A DNA stretch of 64,000 nt from the NCBI GenBank assembly GCA_900073065.1, contig FJOG01000004.1, positions 2,413,084 through 2,477,083 on the forward strand. The letters run 5' to 3'. This DNA is from Phialocephala subalpina. Lineage: Eukaryota; Ascomycota; Leotiomycetes; Helotiales; Mollisiaceae. Position 1 is the stretch's first letter. Every line of letters starts with the position of its first letter. This document shows, one piece after another, positions 1-10,917 of this stretch. The notes under the pieces were generated by a model. It saw nothing but the letters and a program-made list of their open reading frames with translations, searched no databases and was not told where the DNA came from. Made by a program: the position numbers and the translations under genes.

Positions 1-573
1 ATTGCACAGAAACAAAGTCATCGATGGGAATAGACACCCTTCAAAGAAGCCAAGGAGGATTCGTGTGACAATGAGGGACGGAAAGCCCTGGACAAAGCCG
101 GTGCACATGCATACGAGACCCCAGCAGAACGTGATCGTTGGAATGACTCGATTGAACTGAAGTCTCTTCACGAGGATGGAGGATGGGAACTGTGGTACTG
201 ATCAGTGCTTGCCAGAAAGTCCGTGGTCGGGTCAACGCTTACCTCTGCGAGAATGTAGAAGATGTAGAACACCGAAACAGCAGTCTGGGAGATATCAGTA
301 GGTGGCTCTGTAAGAATAAAAGGCGTGACGTACGTTCAGCTGCGATCCCTTCAGGTGGATATCCTCGATCATCCCCTGGGTGGCAGCAAAGCCAATATTC
401 CCTCGATCCAGGTAACTAATGAGCATGAGCAGCATCATTACGGGAGCAATGAAACAATCTAGCTTCCGAAGGAGCTTTGCCTCCTTCTTTCTATACTCGA
501 TCGCTGCTGGAGAGTCATCTTCGATGTTTTCGTGGAAGCTCTCTTGAGCTTTCTCGTCCGTGAATGAAGCCAT
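1..573 (-). CDS. Dal5-type MFS permease, N-terminal part (runs off left edge)
   Basis: Exons on the minus strand are 573-334, 284-243 and 189-<1. The joins are in frame: the first exon is exactly 80 codons ending SQLN, the second gives TAVSVFYIFYILAE, the third continues with FPSSILVKRLQFNRV. The first transmembrane segment is near residues 40-60 with LISYLDRGNIGFA, the loop typical of the anion:cation symporter (allantoate/nicotinate permease) family. VTRILLGFFEGCLFPS near the edge is also family-typical. Such proteins import small organic anions at the plasma membrane; the substrate cannot be read here. Only about the first third is present. The start is the ATG at 573; a reading frame opens six bases earlier with GTG, which is not a credible start. 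Confidence 0.85.
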
Positions 574-1100
574 CGGCACGGCGAGACTCTATGTCGAACT
601 GAGTTTGGCAAGTATGAACGGATGTACCCGAATCTCATGGAAATAATTAGGAACACAAGGTATGATATCGATCCTGAAGATGGAGACCTCGTTCCTGCAG
701 CCAAGTGGCGATGATCCCCTCCGGAAGTAGACGTCCGCGAAATTGGTTGAGCCCATCCTTTGGAACTTGGGAATTTTGGGAACGCTGACGGCCAGGTCTA
801 GCAACTTGACATCCTCCAATGTCTGTCCCGATCAAAGTTAATCAGATAATCCGAATCCGGGGTAGGACTTGTAAACATTGGGGTAAAAGGCGGGGTTTGG
901 TAGGTGTTCTCCAAGTGCGGGGAAGTGCTGACGGTGCCTCATTGAAATTTTAGTAAACACCGCTAACGAATCTCTTCCGTTCCGGGCTTTAGAGTACGGT
1001 ATTCCCAGGACAATTATACGCTTCGTTGAGTGGGATGTATCGAGACATCATGATGCCTGGCGATGTGAGGTGGACGTGTAAGTTCTAAGGACGAAAATTC
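574..1100. other. Intergenic, promoter side of the Dal5-type gene
   Basis: I see no convincing gene here. Short minus-strand frames at 589-835 lack family motifs and splice logic. It lies upstream of the permease ATG and downstream of the broken gene at 1101-1881. Confidence 0.5.
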
Positions 1101-1881
1101 TCAGAGATACGCAGTGCGGCGCATATGCGAACACCCGTAAACTTTGTAATGCAGACCCCACCAAAGTTCCTTATCTTCCGCGCAAACAAAAACAATGCTG
1201 TCAATCTGAAAACTATGCCAGGAAGCCTCATCATGCTTCTTCCGCTTCGGAGCTACAATCCACCCAAGACACGAATATGCCTCATCCAATCTATTAATTA
1301 TTCGTCCCCGAAGTCGATCAATCTCTTCATCAGCAGAAGACCACTCTGGAGCTCTGATAGCATCCTGCCAACCTTCCTCCCAAAAAGCTTTGACGTCTTT
1401 CTGGAGATCTAGAAACTCGAGACGAACGGCACCTTTCTTCATCTTCTTTCTTCCTTCAAGGAGTCTATACCCCTTCGTAGCTTGTCCATTCTCCCAGATG
1501 AGCAGTTCCTTAACGTCGTTGACGTGCGTTCGATACCTCTCCATCAAGCGTTTGATTGCACGAAATCGAGGAGACTTTGGACACCAAACTGCAATCCCAT
1601 CGTCGAGATTAATAAATCAGGTCCTGTAATCATGGTCCAGCTGCTCAAAGCTTGATAAACAACCAAGTTGGGTCTCGTGATCGTTCCATTCTGCCAAGAT
1701 GCTCAAGCAGCAGAGAAAATGGAAGCCAAACAGCGGTTGGAGTAAGTACGAACAAACACCATCGCTTGAGTGCTGTCCATCGTCCCTCATGGGGATCGTT
1801 AGATGTTTTCAGGAAAGGGATAGTCAACACAAGAAAGAGGACAAGTGCAAAAACGAGAATGGTCTTCTGATCGCGATGCAT
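1101..1881 (-). pseudogene. Degraded two-helix membrane protein, copy 1
   Basis: The frame from 1881 encodes two hydrophobic segments (ILVFALVLFLVLTIPF and LFVLTPTAVWLPFSLLL) and stops at 1645. A one-base frame change near 1647-1650 picks up FEQLDHDYRT, then an in-frame TGA at 1617-1619. The same frame then runs open through KRLMERYRTHVNDVKELL to a stop at 1101. The protein matches the gene at 61891-62772 along its length: DVKELLIWENGQ against DVKDLLFCEDWQ, AFWEEGWQ against DFWICGWQ, VAPKRKK against LAPKRRN, and a similar two-helix start. I do not recognise the family. The predicted form is a small membrane-anchored protein with a charged, mostly helical cytosolic tail. An unrecognised intron could rescue it, but spacing to the paralogue argues against that. 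Confidence 0.6.
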
Positions 1882-2441
1882 CTTGGCAATTCGCCGATGA
1901 GGGCATGAAATGCGGGGAAATGCGGTGATTATTCACCAAATGAAGATCGGAAATTGTCTTGATAAACATCTTCGATATGAAGCTTCGTCGAGACGTCATG
2001 GCCCGTCAACCATGGCCACGATAGGTTTTGGGCCCGAAGATGCGGGATGGGCCTTCGGTATACTTTCCCAGCCCAAGAATGCGCTATTTACCATGCCTAA
2101 CATTGAATGTCCAAGGCAAATTGGGAGATTATGAGCCTGTAAAGTATTAAATAATTTCTGATTGTTTGTGTTCCCTCGAGGTCGACTTCCAAGTTTTCAC
2201 TGCAAGCAGCTCAGAAAGACAAGACAAGTGCATCGGTGATCTAGACTCGGTGTCACCCATCAGCGCAGAAAGTGACTTGAAGTTACTACCTACCATACGC
2301 TGTTTATACCTACATGCAATGCTTTCTCTGGAAAGCTTCATCTCGATGCCGCCATGGCCTCTTGAATCCATCGCCGAATATTTGCCTCTCGACTTCCAAT
2401 CCAACATATCACGATACTTGTACAATGTCCATTCACTTCAA

Positions 2442-5000
2442 TCACCAACCTCCTCCAGCTTCAGCACCATCCCAACCACCACCTCCTCCCCTGTCCTTGT
2501 TCGTCTTCCTTTCGTTCCTCAAAGGGCTGGGGTCTTTCTCACTTCCACTCCATGCAGCGGCTGACTTCATAGACGGTGTATCTCGGAACGTGACGTGTCT
2601 TGCCCCCAGCTCTGCCAATCTCTCCCTCTCGGACATACTAGAAATCGATGCTTCATCTTCATACACCCTTTCAACACGCTCTCTAGAATGTGCTCTAGAA
2701 TTTGCAGGCGATGGGATCCTCGCTTGATCGTATGTATAGGTCGGTGGTGGAGGTGTCGGGACTCGAGGAACTGGAATTTCGCATCCAACTGCATTATTAG
2801 CATTACATCCTGCTGTGGAAGGGATATTCTTGCCTCTGCTGATTGTGTAGTCATATGATTCAGCCAAACTCGGCTTCCGTTGCTTTTCTCTCACGCCTGC
2901 ATTAGACTCTGCTCTTCGCTGCTTCGCCATCGCTCGTGGTTCTGGACCTGGATCGACTCTTTCCCAGTCTTCTTGAAAGTATCTAGCGGCATCCTCGCGT
3001 TCGAAACGCCGAGTCTGATCTCGAGCAGATAGAGTAGTCATATCGACATATTCCTGTCTTCTACGTTCGGCCTCGTCGTGAGGCTGCTCTCGAGAAGGTC
3101 TTCGGTATTCACGCCTCTCCGTAACGACAATTACTTCGTCCTCTTCCGCTGGATATGGAGCTTGCCACGTCTGTGTCGGTGGAACAGGTTCTCTTCGGCG
3201 ACGACGACGACGTTCAGAAGAGCGGGACGAGTCGTATGAATCGCGTCCTTGCGAAGCATACTCTGGATGAGGATGATCACGAGTAGAGTTAGTTCTTCCC
3301 TCAATGGTAGATCCCAGGCTCGCAAGGCCTCTTCTAAACGTCTCAACCTCATCAACCATGGAATCTCGGGCCCGTGCGTACCCTCTGCGACGGTGTTCGT
3401 GATGAGAGCCTGTGCTCGATCCGGCAGGCTTCTCGTAGACCACTTCAACATACTGGACAGGTCTTGCTCTTTGATGGATCTCCTCTTCATGTTCTCTATG
3501 GGGCTCTCTGGACCTTCCAGCAGGACTCTCGTAGACGACGGATCCTTCAATATAACGCACTGGTAGCTTTCCGTGATATATATCCTCTTCATGCTCTTTG
3601 TGGTATCCCCTAGAAACTTTGACCGGCCTGTCATACTTGACCTCGTCGACAAAGTGGATTGGCACTGTCTTCGGATAAACGACCTCTTCGCACTCATCAT
3701 CATGCCTTGATGGTATCTCAACGCGTGTGTATTCGGTGGAAGGAGAACGTTGGCGACGGTGTTCATTCTCTCGGGATCTCGAAGGTCGCATATGCTTCCT
3801 TGGGGCTTGTTCTTGTCTCTCGGCCGCTGAGTGGGCTCTGCGAGGGTATGATCGAGGATCCAAAGGTGAGAGTGAGCGACTCGGTCCGTCATATTCTTCA
3901 ACCACAGTCTTTTCTCGTCTGCGCCCTCTGGGTTTTCGGTCCTCTTCAGACACCTCTTCTTCAACGACTATGTAGTCTTCCTTCGGATCGAACGGGACGC
4001 CTTCCTTCTGATAGTTTATTAGCGATGTGTCCTGGTTCAAGAGTGGAAAAGGCCTGACCTTCTTTGCTGGACCTGACGTGGGCTTCCTTGACTGCTTGTT
4101 CTCCTTCTTGGGAGACTCGTCTTCACTAGAGCTTACCACTACTTTCTTCGCAAGCTAGTCAGTAAAATATCGGGGACATTCAGCAGTATGCCGTACCTTG
4201 TTTTGCTTTTTGGAATGGACTTTTGTCTTCTTCTTGCCTTTCTTCTCCTTCCTACGGTCCTCACGATCACTATCGCTAGACTCGCTCCTGGAGCTGGCAT
4301 CCCTCTGACACTTCCTGCAGAAATCTGGAGCTGGTATCTCGCCGGGCTTGATCGGATGCTCATGGTGATACTTTCGCGACCGCAAGTTTCCGCAGTGTGC
4401 GCAAATGTGCTTGACAATCGTGACGGCTGTCTTTGATTCTACGACCTTCTCGCTGCCGTCCTGGACACTCACAGAGCTAGTTGACTTCTTATTCTTTTCG
4501 TGCTCCTTGCTAAAATGGGAGTCCATCTCGACAAGTTGCTCGAGGTCTTGTTTCGTTGGCTTCGGTTGCACTTGTGTTTGTGTTGGTGGTGGTGGTGGCG
4601 GCGGTTGTACAAGAAATCTCTGCCCCTGGACTGCATGGTGAGGTAGAGGGTATTGCGGAGGGTACAGTGGAGGGAGTTGCGGAGGATATGGCAGAGAATA
4701 TTGCGGTGGTATGACGGGAGGAGGTATTGCTATAAATCCTTGCTGAGGTATCGGTGCAGTGTTGGGTGGCACCGGAGGTGGCAGCTGTGGAACGTAAGGA
4801 ATGCCGTTGATGAGTAACGGACCCTTTGTCTCGGTGATTGACTTGCTTCGCTTTCGAATGATTCGGGTCCTCGGGTTTGGACCAAAGACCTCTCCCAGTA
4901 GATCCAATGCCACATCTGCATTCTTCTCCCTCTTCTCTCGTGCCATTACCAGCTTCCCATTGACCTTTGTTATGTACGGGCGACCCGCCGGAATGGTCAT
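2442..5000 (-). CDS. Pro/Arg-rich protein with a CxxC...CxxC pair, function unknown
   Basis: Two exons, 5000-4197 and 4154-2442, joined across a 42-nt intron (donor GTACGG, acceptor TACTGACTAG) give about 838 residues. Order: a conserved-looking start (RPYITKVNGKLVMAREKR); a proline-rich stretch at about 70-145; Cys200, Cys203, Cys228 and Cys231 with CAHC and CRKC and His-rich sequence between, resembling a zinc ribbon; a Lys/Arg/Ser-rich link; then a long low-complexity tail of Arg, Glu, Ser and Tyr with repeated units around R-P-V-x-Y-[IV]-E. A late motif reads ARHVTFRDTP. It looks nuclear and intrinsically disordered, but that is inference. The frame is open for some 20 codons upstream of the chosen ATG, so a missed first exon is possible. 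The intron is short but well formed. Confidence 0.7.
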
Positions 5001-6630
5001 TCGACTTCCGCCGGATTCATCGCCACTGCTGCTGCTACTTCGTTCGCTCCGGGGAGCTTTATAGCTGGTATTTCAGGTCAGCCAGAACCTTGCAAGCTCA
5101 GTGTACAGATGGTTGCGCGGCTTTTGCAACAAGTGCAAACGGCGTATGGCTGCAAACAAAGAGCAAGGGCAGAGGAATTGGAATTTCTTACAGAGTCAGC
5201 ATCTCGAACAATGGTTCGTGGACGACCCGCGACGACGTCAGATATTGAGACAATAGTATGCGATGAGGTGGGCTGTGGGTGTTGTGGTTTGGAAGTTGTG
5301 TTGAGGTTGTGGGAAGGTTATTATCGGGGTTTTCGAGATAAGTCTACTGCCCTTCTCGCTCACCTTTGGAAGGCGCGCAACGCGAGTGCCTGCCCCAGCA
5401 TCACGAGACGTTCCAACGTCGCCAATGGGATACAAAAGATGAGTACATTCTCCGAAAGGAGGGATTGCTCAAGTCGATGTTTCGAATGGTTGTCAGACTT
5501 TAGAGGGCCGTGTTCCCAAATTATCCTGTACGAATACTGGCATTTGGATCTAAGGACGAACAAAGATGCTCAAGTTTTGAAAATGGTTAAGCATACCATT
5601 CTACCGCGTCCATGTGGAAGCTAGTCATTATTGCAGTTATATTCAATTTTCATGCCATTACCGACAGGCTCAACGCCGTGACATTAGCACTTCCCCTCAA
5701 GTCTCCGTCAGAATTGTGTGATGCACGTTACGCAGAGGGACAACAAAAGCTTCCACAGAGTCCAGGCGCAATATGAACACTCCATGAGAACAGATTTGAG
5801 GCTCATGAAATGTATCCTTCAGGATTATCGTCAACTACCTCCCGGCATTGAGGAGGCAGCCTACTCATGGAGGGTGATCCGAACAAGCGAGACGCTAATT
5901 CTACTTACGCGAAGAGGATCCCCGAAGGCCAAAAATGCCAAAGAATTTTTTTTTTAAAAGGCATCCACGTAAAAGAGCAATTTCAATAGTTACTTTCAAC
6001 TTCAAAACAAATAAGTCGGGGGAACACAGTATTAAAAATCAAGATTTGAGGCTCATGAAATGTATCCTTCAGGATTATCGTCAACTACCTCCCGGCATTG
6101 AGGAGGCAGCCTACTCATGGAGGGTGATCCGAACAAGCGAGACGCTAATTCTACTTACGCGAAGAGGATCCCCGAAGGCCAAAAATGCCAAAGAATTTTT
6201 TTTTTAAAAGGCATCCACGTAAAAGAGCAATTTCAATAGTTACTTTCAACTTCAAAACAAATAAGTCGGGGGAACACAGTATTAAAAATCAGAGCATTAC
6301 AAGTGTAAAATACGACGTCTGGTTCACCGAGGATACTTCCCCTTTGAGGCGCGCAATACGAAGAGGTAATATCAGATAGCGATGAGGTGGATGGCGCATA
6401 ATGCTGCATTTAAGAGAGCATGGTTCTGCTTCGTAACATACGAGTATTTTGAGGATGCACAATAAAGATACACAGAATGGCAGTCAAATAATGAATCTCC
6501 TCAACCAGTCACTCGAGGCCAGGAGGCTTATTTACGAGTATATTTCTACAGAACTCGCTGTGCTTTTAACCCCGCCCGGTAAAAACATATGACATATGGT
6601 ACAAAAAAGCCTGCCCTTTTCCTTTCCCGT
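5001..6630. other. Intergenic stretch containing a tandem duplication
   Basis: Apart from the 250 bp tandem repeat I see no feature with support. A 171-codon plus-strand frame at 5109-5624 has no recognisable motif, no splice context and unusual composition, so I do not call it. Confidence 0.5.
5792..6291. repeat. Exact 2 x 250 bp tandem duplication
   Basis: Bases 5792-6041 and 6042-6291 are identical at every position when compared by eye. The unit carries a T-run (10 T) and a short inverted pair ATGCC...GGCAT around it. It has no coding potential beyond a repeated short frame. Identity implies a very recent duplication or an assembly duplicate. Confidence 0.95.
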
Positions 6631-9214
6631 CTATTCAACCCGCAGAACTTTTGGTCCTCTTCTCTTGGTAGTCTTCTTCTTCTTGTTCCCCTTTGCAAAC
6701 GATGACGCTGAAGCGTGGTCTCTACCCACGTTGTCAAGATCTTTGACCTTGTAGATTCTGATGATCCAGTTCTCGCTGGTAAATGCCTCCTCTACGGTGT
6801 TCAACTCGGGGCCCTTCTCGGGCATTCGGACACCACGGACACGGTCTTGTGCTTGTCCGGGTGGGAAGAGGGCGCCGTAGTTGTAGTAGGACATCTTGTA
6901 CCTGCATGGTTGTTAGAAGCTGTGCATGAGAAGAGACTGGGTGACTTACATCAAGCTGTTCTTCATGGTCTCAGTGGCACCCTCATCGACTCGGTACTCT
7001 CCTCTGTCGGTGAAGAAGTCACGTTCCTTAACCTCATCAGGCCAGATACCTTCAGCAATCCTCACCATCCACAAGAACTTGTTGATATCGTCACCCGAGT
7101 ATCCAAGAAGACCACCAAAGACAACAAGAACGTAGTCGACCTCGTGCTGGCGCATAATCGGGTAGCTGACCTCTTCGCGAGAGCTCATAGCCTTTCCAAC
7201 TGTGGCAATGTGGGTGTTATTCCAGGTATTGTTATCAACCAGGGTCGGTCTGTCGGCCATTCCTCCGATTTGGTATCCGTAATCCCACCATGACATAATC
7301 TTGGCGTTCTCGGGAGTGTTCTGTCGGAGCCATTGATAGGCCTCTCTGTAGTCATCAATGATGTGCTGGCTTCCGTCGGGCATTCTGCTTGCCAACACGA
7401 CTGATGGAGACGAGTAGGCATTTGAAGTGACCCACGTGCAGTGAAGCACGAAGATCAGAAGGTAAGCAGTCAAAGCACTGACAACGGATGTCTTTGAGAA
7501 AGTGGTGTAGATGCCAACAAGTGGCTTGCTGAGAGAGCGAAGACCGTCTTGCTTAGCAGCTTTTTCGGCTTTCTTGCTTGAGGCAGTCGTACCGTTGACT
7601 GCATCGGCTGAAGAGTCAGTCGGCTCAGTTGGAGACTTGATGGTCAGATAAGTATCAAGCAGGCTTGACAGTGCCAATGCTGCTGAGACACAAACAATTG
7701 GAGTGAGCGTGAGCATAAGTCGAACCATGACACCGGAGAAGTAACTGGCGAGGATGGCGTAGACGACAACGAAGACTTGCTCATCCGCAAGCTTTTGGAA
7801 GCAAAGGTATACACCTGCTGGGAATAGCCAGATAAGCATGTTCAAGTCGAAGAAGAATGCAGGCCAAGCAGTAGGTTGATGCTCGGAGACTGAGGCGATA
7901 ATTGGAATGTGAATCTTGGCGTATCCAGTATCCCAAAGAGAGTAGAATCGACCCGTCCATGGGGCAATGACACCTGATACAGTCAAAAGGACAAGTCCTC
8001 CGAAAGCAATGGCGAAGACTACGAGCACGAAGCCGCGGAGCAGGGTAGCGAATTGCTTGCTTGGCACGCCTGCACGGACGAACTCGACAAAGCCGACCAA
8101 TTGGAGAAGTCCGAAAACGCCTAGAGAGTCAGTGCCAAGCCAAAATCAAGGGGTCTCGTAGAGCTTACCGAGAGCAGACATATGCTCACTACTGCGAATG
8201 GGCAAGAAACCCACGAACGGAATTTGCATACTGGCCAACGTTCCAAGAGCATACCATGTGCAATAGCTAACGTAGACTCTTGGGCTAAACCGTCCCATGC
8301 AGACAAGCACGAAGACGTGTAGCGGAATCAAGTTGGTAATGAACACATATCCTCCCCATGCAGAAACCATGTATCCGTAGAAGAGAGCGCACAAAGCACC
8401 CCAGAATGCCGAGCCAAGCTTGAGAGCCTTGATCCAGAGGAAGAAAGTGAAGACCAGGAGGAAAATGGCAATAGCCTCGTTATCGTAGCTGCCAGCAACT
8501 GATCTCGAGATATAACCTGGGGCAATACCCATGAAAGCTGCGGCAAGAAGACCAGCAGAAGGAGACGTCGACATCTCATTGGTGAAGAGGTATGTTGCGT
8601 ATGCAGTAAGTCCGGAGAAACCTGGTGCAAGAAGCACACAGATATTTCGAATGTCAACCGGTATCGTAAGAGCTCGAAGAGCATGGTAGATGGCACCACT
8701 GGTCACCATAAGGCCAGGATAGAGTGTGCCTCCGGTAACACGACCGAGTGGATGCCATGTTCTATCGTCAAACCAATCCCAGAAATCGTAGAAGCCATGT
8801 TGTACAAGGTATTTCGTTGCTCTGAAATTGAACCACGGGTCGACTGAGTACTGTTAGTTGATGTTCTGCGGATTGTAGGACTTCGAGGGGTTGCTGATGT
8901 GGGTACGGGACTCGAGGAGCAGGTAACTGACATTCGTGGATAATACTTTCGAATCCTGCAAGAGAAATAATTAGCTCAAGTTCAACCAGAGGATAGCTGC
9001 AGAAGCTGGCAAAAGGCAAGGCAAACTTACTGATCACAGAGAAGAGGCGCGAACTGATAGCTAGAGGTGGGTTAGCAAGGTCAGCGTTTTTGGTATTCGG
9101 AGTCCTACCAGCTGCTGCAATCAAGGAAAGAATTGTGAGCCGCAGAAGTCCTCGAGTATTTCTGCCCGAACTGCCCTTGAAGAAGGATTCGGTAATTGAA
9201 CCTGAGTCTGCCAT
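6631..9214 (-). CDS. STT3: Oligosaccharyltransferase catalytic subunit STT3
   Basis: Six exons: 9214-9109, 9060-9031, 8955-8932, 8843-8169, 8120-6950 and 6901-6631, all phases consistent, giving 758 residues, normal for fungal STT3. It transfers the lipid-linked glycan to Asn in N-x-S/T sequons at the ER membrane. Visible signatures: the first DxD-like loop with DPWFN near residue 55; [21 protein letters not shown] in the large luminal loop; and the WWDYGYQ sequon-binding motif near residue 556. Many transmembrane helices lie in the first 480 residues and a Lys-rich tail follows [12 protein letters not shown]. Two very small exons (30 and 24 nt) sit near the 5' end. A CACGTGAC box lies about 100 bp upstream of the ATG. 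Confidence 0.97.
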
Positions 9215-9914
9215 TGTTGGTGGTTGAATAGAAAAATGTCGCGAACAAGTTGTAGCTGTTGCAATCTGTCTCTTGAGCTTGACGCGGCTTTGCAGGGGCC
9301 CGCTGACAAGACTAAGCTTCACGTGACAGCACCGAATATCTGGAGAAAAAAGAGGGTGCAACTTGTCGAGGAGAGAATCGATCATTTAGAGATTGGTATT
9401 AATGCCCGTGAAGGGTTGAAAGTCCAGTGTTTTTGTTCTAATTGAAGTGGTTGTAGACGGCTTCGATCAAATAAAAAGTCCGGTTGTTGAACTTAACGTT
9501 GAATGTGGACCTGGAGAGGACAATAGGTAGCTAGCTATTTGTAGATTGAGACTGAGAGGAGAAGAAAGGCAAAAGTCAATAGATTATTCGAGGCTTTTAC
9601 ACATGCCTGAGACTCCGAGGCCTTCTCTCCTGCCAATTCCCTGCTCACATGCATTGACGTTGAACTCCACTCCCATTGCCCACTTCACGTGCAAATGTAC
9701 CAAAAGACGTAGGACATGCAGAATGGGACAAATATCCTCTCCTTACACTAGTTTACAATGTACAAGAAGTATGCTAAGTGACGTCTAAAGCTTTTGTTTG
9801 GATCACATTGGCATCTTCCCAGGCAAAGCAGCTTCTGCGTAACGCTTCACCCCTCAATGCCTTCTATCTCCCCTCCAACTAGCCTTCCATTACTCCTCCC
9901 TCAAGTATATCATC
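9215..9914. other. Intergenic, STT3 promoter and ATP synthase e 3' side
   Basis: No gene seen. CACGTG boxes occur at 9320-9325 and 9686-9691. The plus-strand frame at 9546-9788 has no support. Confidence 0.5.
9320..9327. promoter_or_regulatory. CACGTGAC box upstream of STT3
   Basis: The eight bases match the Cbf1-type E-box consensus (RTCACRTG or its complement) and lie about 106 bp upstream of the STT3 ATG. Binding is inferred from sequence only. Confidence 0.3.
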
Positions 9915-10489
9915 TTATGGGTTCTCCGCCGCAACAACTTTCAAGTATGCCTCCAGGTCGAATCGTGAGTCGTTTGGATCTCTTATAACTATTTGTAAAA
10001 GGTCAGCACAGCTCAGAACATGATCAATAGCTCATAGCACAATCCACAATCCACAATTTGAGAGGTTGTATCCGCCACACTCTATCGTTCACTGTCCTCA
10101 TATTCTGAGGACCTCGTGCTGGTCCGGCCGAAGAATGGGAGACTGTCGAAAAAAGTGACCACGTACCATCCCCTCCTTCTGTCTTAGCACTCGCTGGCAT
10201 GTTCTTTTTCGAGTATTCTGCCTTCGCCTTCTCAATCAAGGATTGCTTGTGCTGGTATTCTCGGTCGATTGCGGCGAGTTTCGCTGCTGAGGAGAGCTTT
10301 GCTTGGTGGTAGAGTCCGTAGAAGATACCGGCGCCCAAAGCCGAGTATCGAAGAACCTGCAAGAAGATAAATCAGCTAGAGGTCTTATTTAATGCAATTG
10401 ACAACATTGTAATCTGCCAGAAGGTATCGATGGGATGCTGGAGCCATGCGCAAAAAGAGTTAACGTACGTTCACCCCAGTAGAAGCCAT
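9915..10489 (-). CDS. ATP21: F1Fo ATP synthase subunit e, mitochondrial
   Basis: Three exons, 10489-10469, 10356-10167 and 9988-9915, give a 94-residue protein starting MASTGVN and ending FDLEAYLKVVAAENP. Subunit e is a small single-helix inner-membrane protein that supports dimerisation of the ATP synthase. The helix carries a GxxxG-type core, GAGIFYG, within RYSALGAGIFYGLYHQ, followed by the characteristic AAIDREYQHKQSLIEKA coiled region. The second intron is long (178 nt) but ends with a good branch site and acceptor. An unspliced reading would add a spurious tail. The gene is divergent from the dynein intermediate chain gene. Confidence 0.95.
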
Positions 10490-10917
10490 TAGGGGAGCTG
10501 CTGTGTGACAAAAAGAACGAGCGGATCGATAGAGAGGATTCTGAACGAGCGCAATATGTCAAGGGGTATTAATTGACAGGATATCGCAGAGGTGGGAATC
10601 GCCGCTGGTTGTTGTGGACTGCGAGTTTTTTTGAGAGTCGGTTTGGTCCGGGATTGAGCTTTGCGATCCTCCCGACGGCAAGCACGTGACTCTAATTTAC
10701 TGTTACGCGGTTCCCTTCAACAAACGCGACCATCAATGCATCAGAAAGGAGAGACGAAGCTGATGCGCTGTGAGGCCAACCATCTCGAGATTGTACTGTC
10801 AAGTCTCGATACCACTTACCTGCCTTGACACGAGATCCTGCGAATCTTACACTTTCCTCCGGAGAATAAACACAACCTGTACTTCGCTGTCCATCGACAT
10901 GGGCAAGAGTCGCAAGC
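10490..10917. promoter_or_regulatory. Divergent promoter between ATP synthase e and dynein intermediate chain
   Basis: The 428 bp between two divergent ATGs contains a CACGTGAC box at 10683-10690. I see no gene in it. Confidence 0.5.

Noticed and set aside
3131..3964. 277-codon minus-strand frame inside the Pro/Arg-rich gene
   Set aside because: It is a shadow of the longer frame on the same strand, created by biased Arg/Glu codons; no motif of its own.
5109..5624. 171-codon plus-strand frame
   Set aside because: No start context, family or splicing, and composition unlike the real genes.
5718..6379. Three similar short frames suggesting a repeated protein
   Set aside because: They are the same frame copied by the 250-bp DNA duplication, with no sign of coding.
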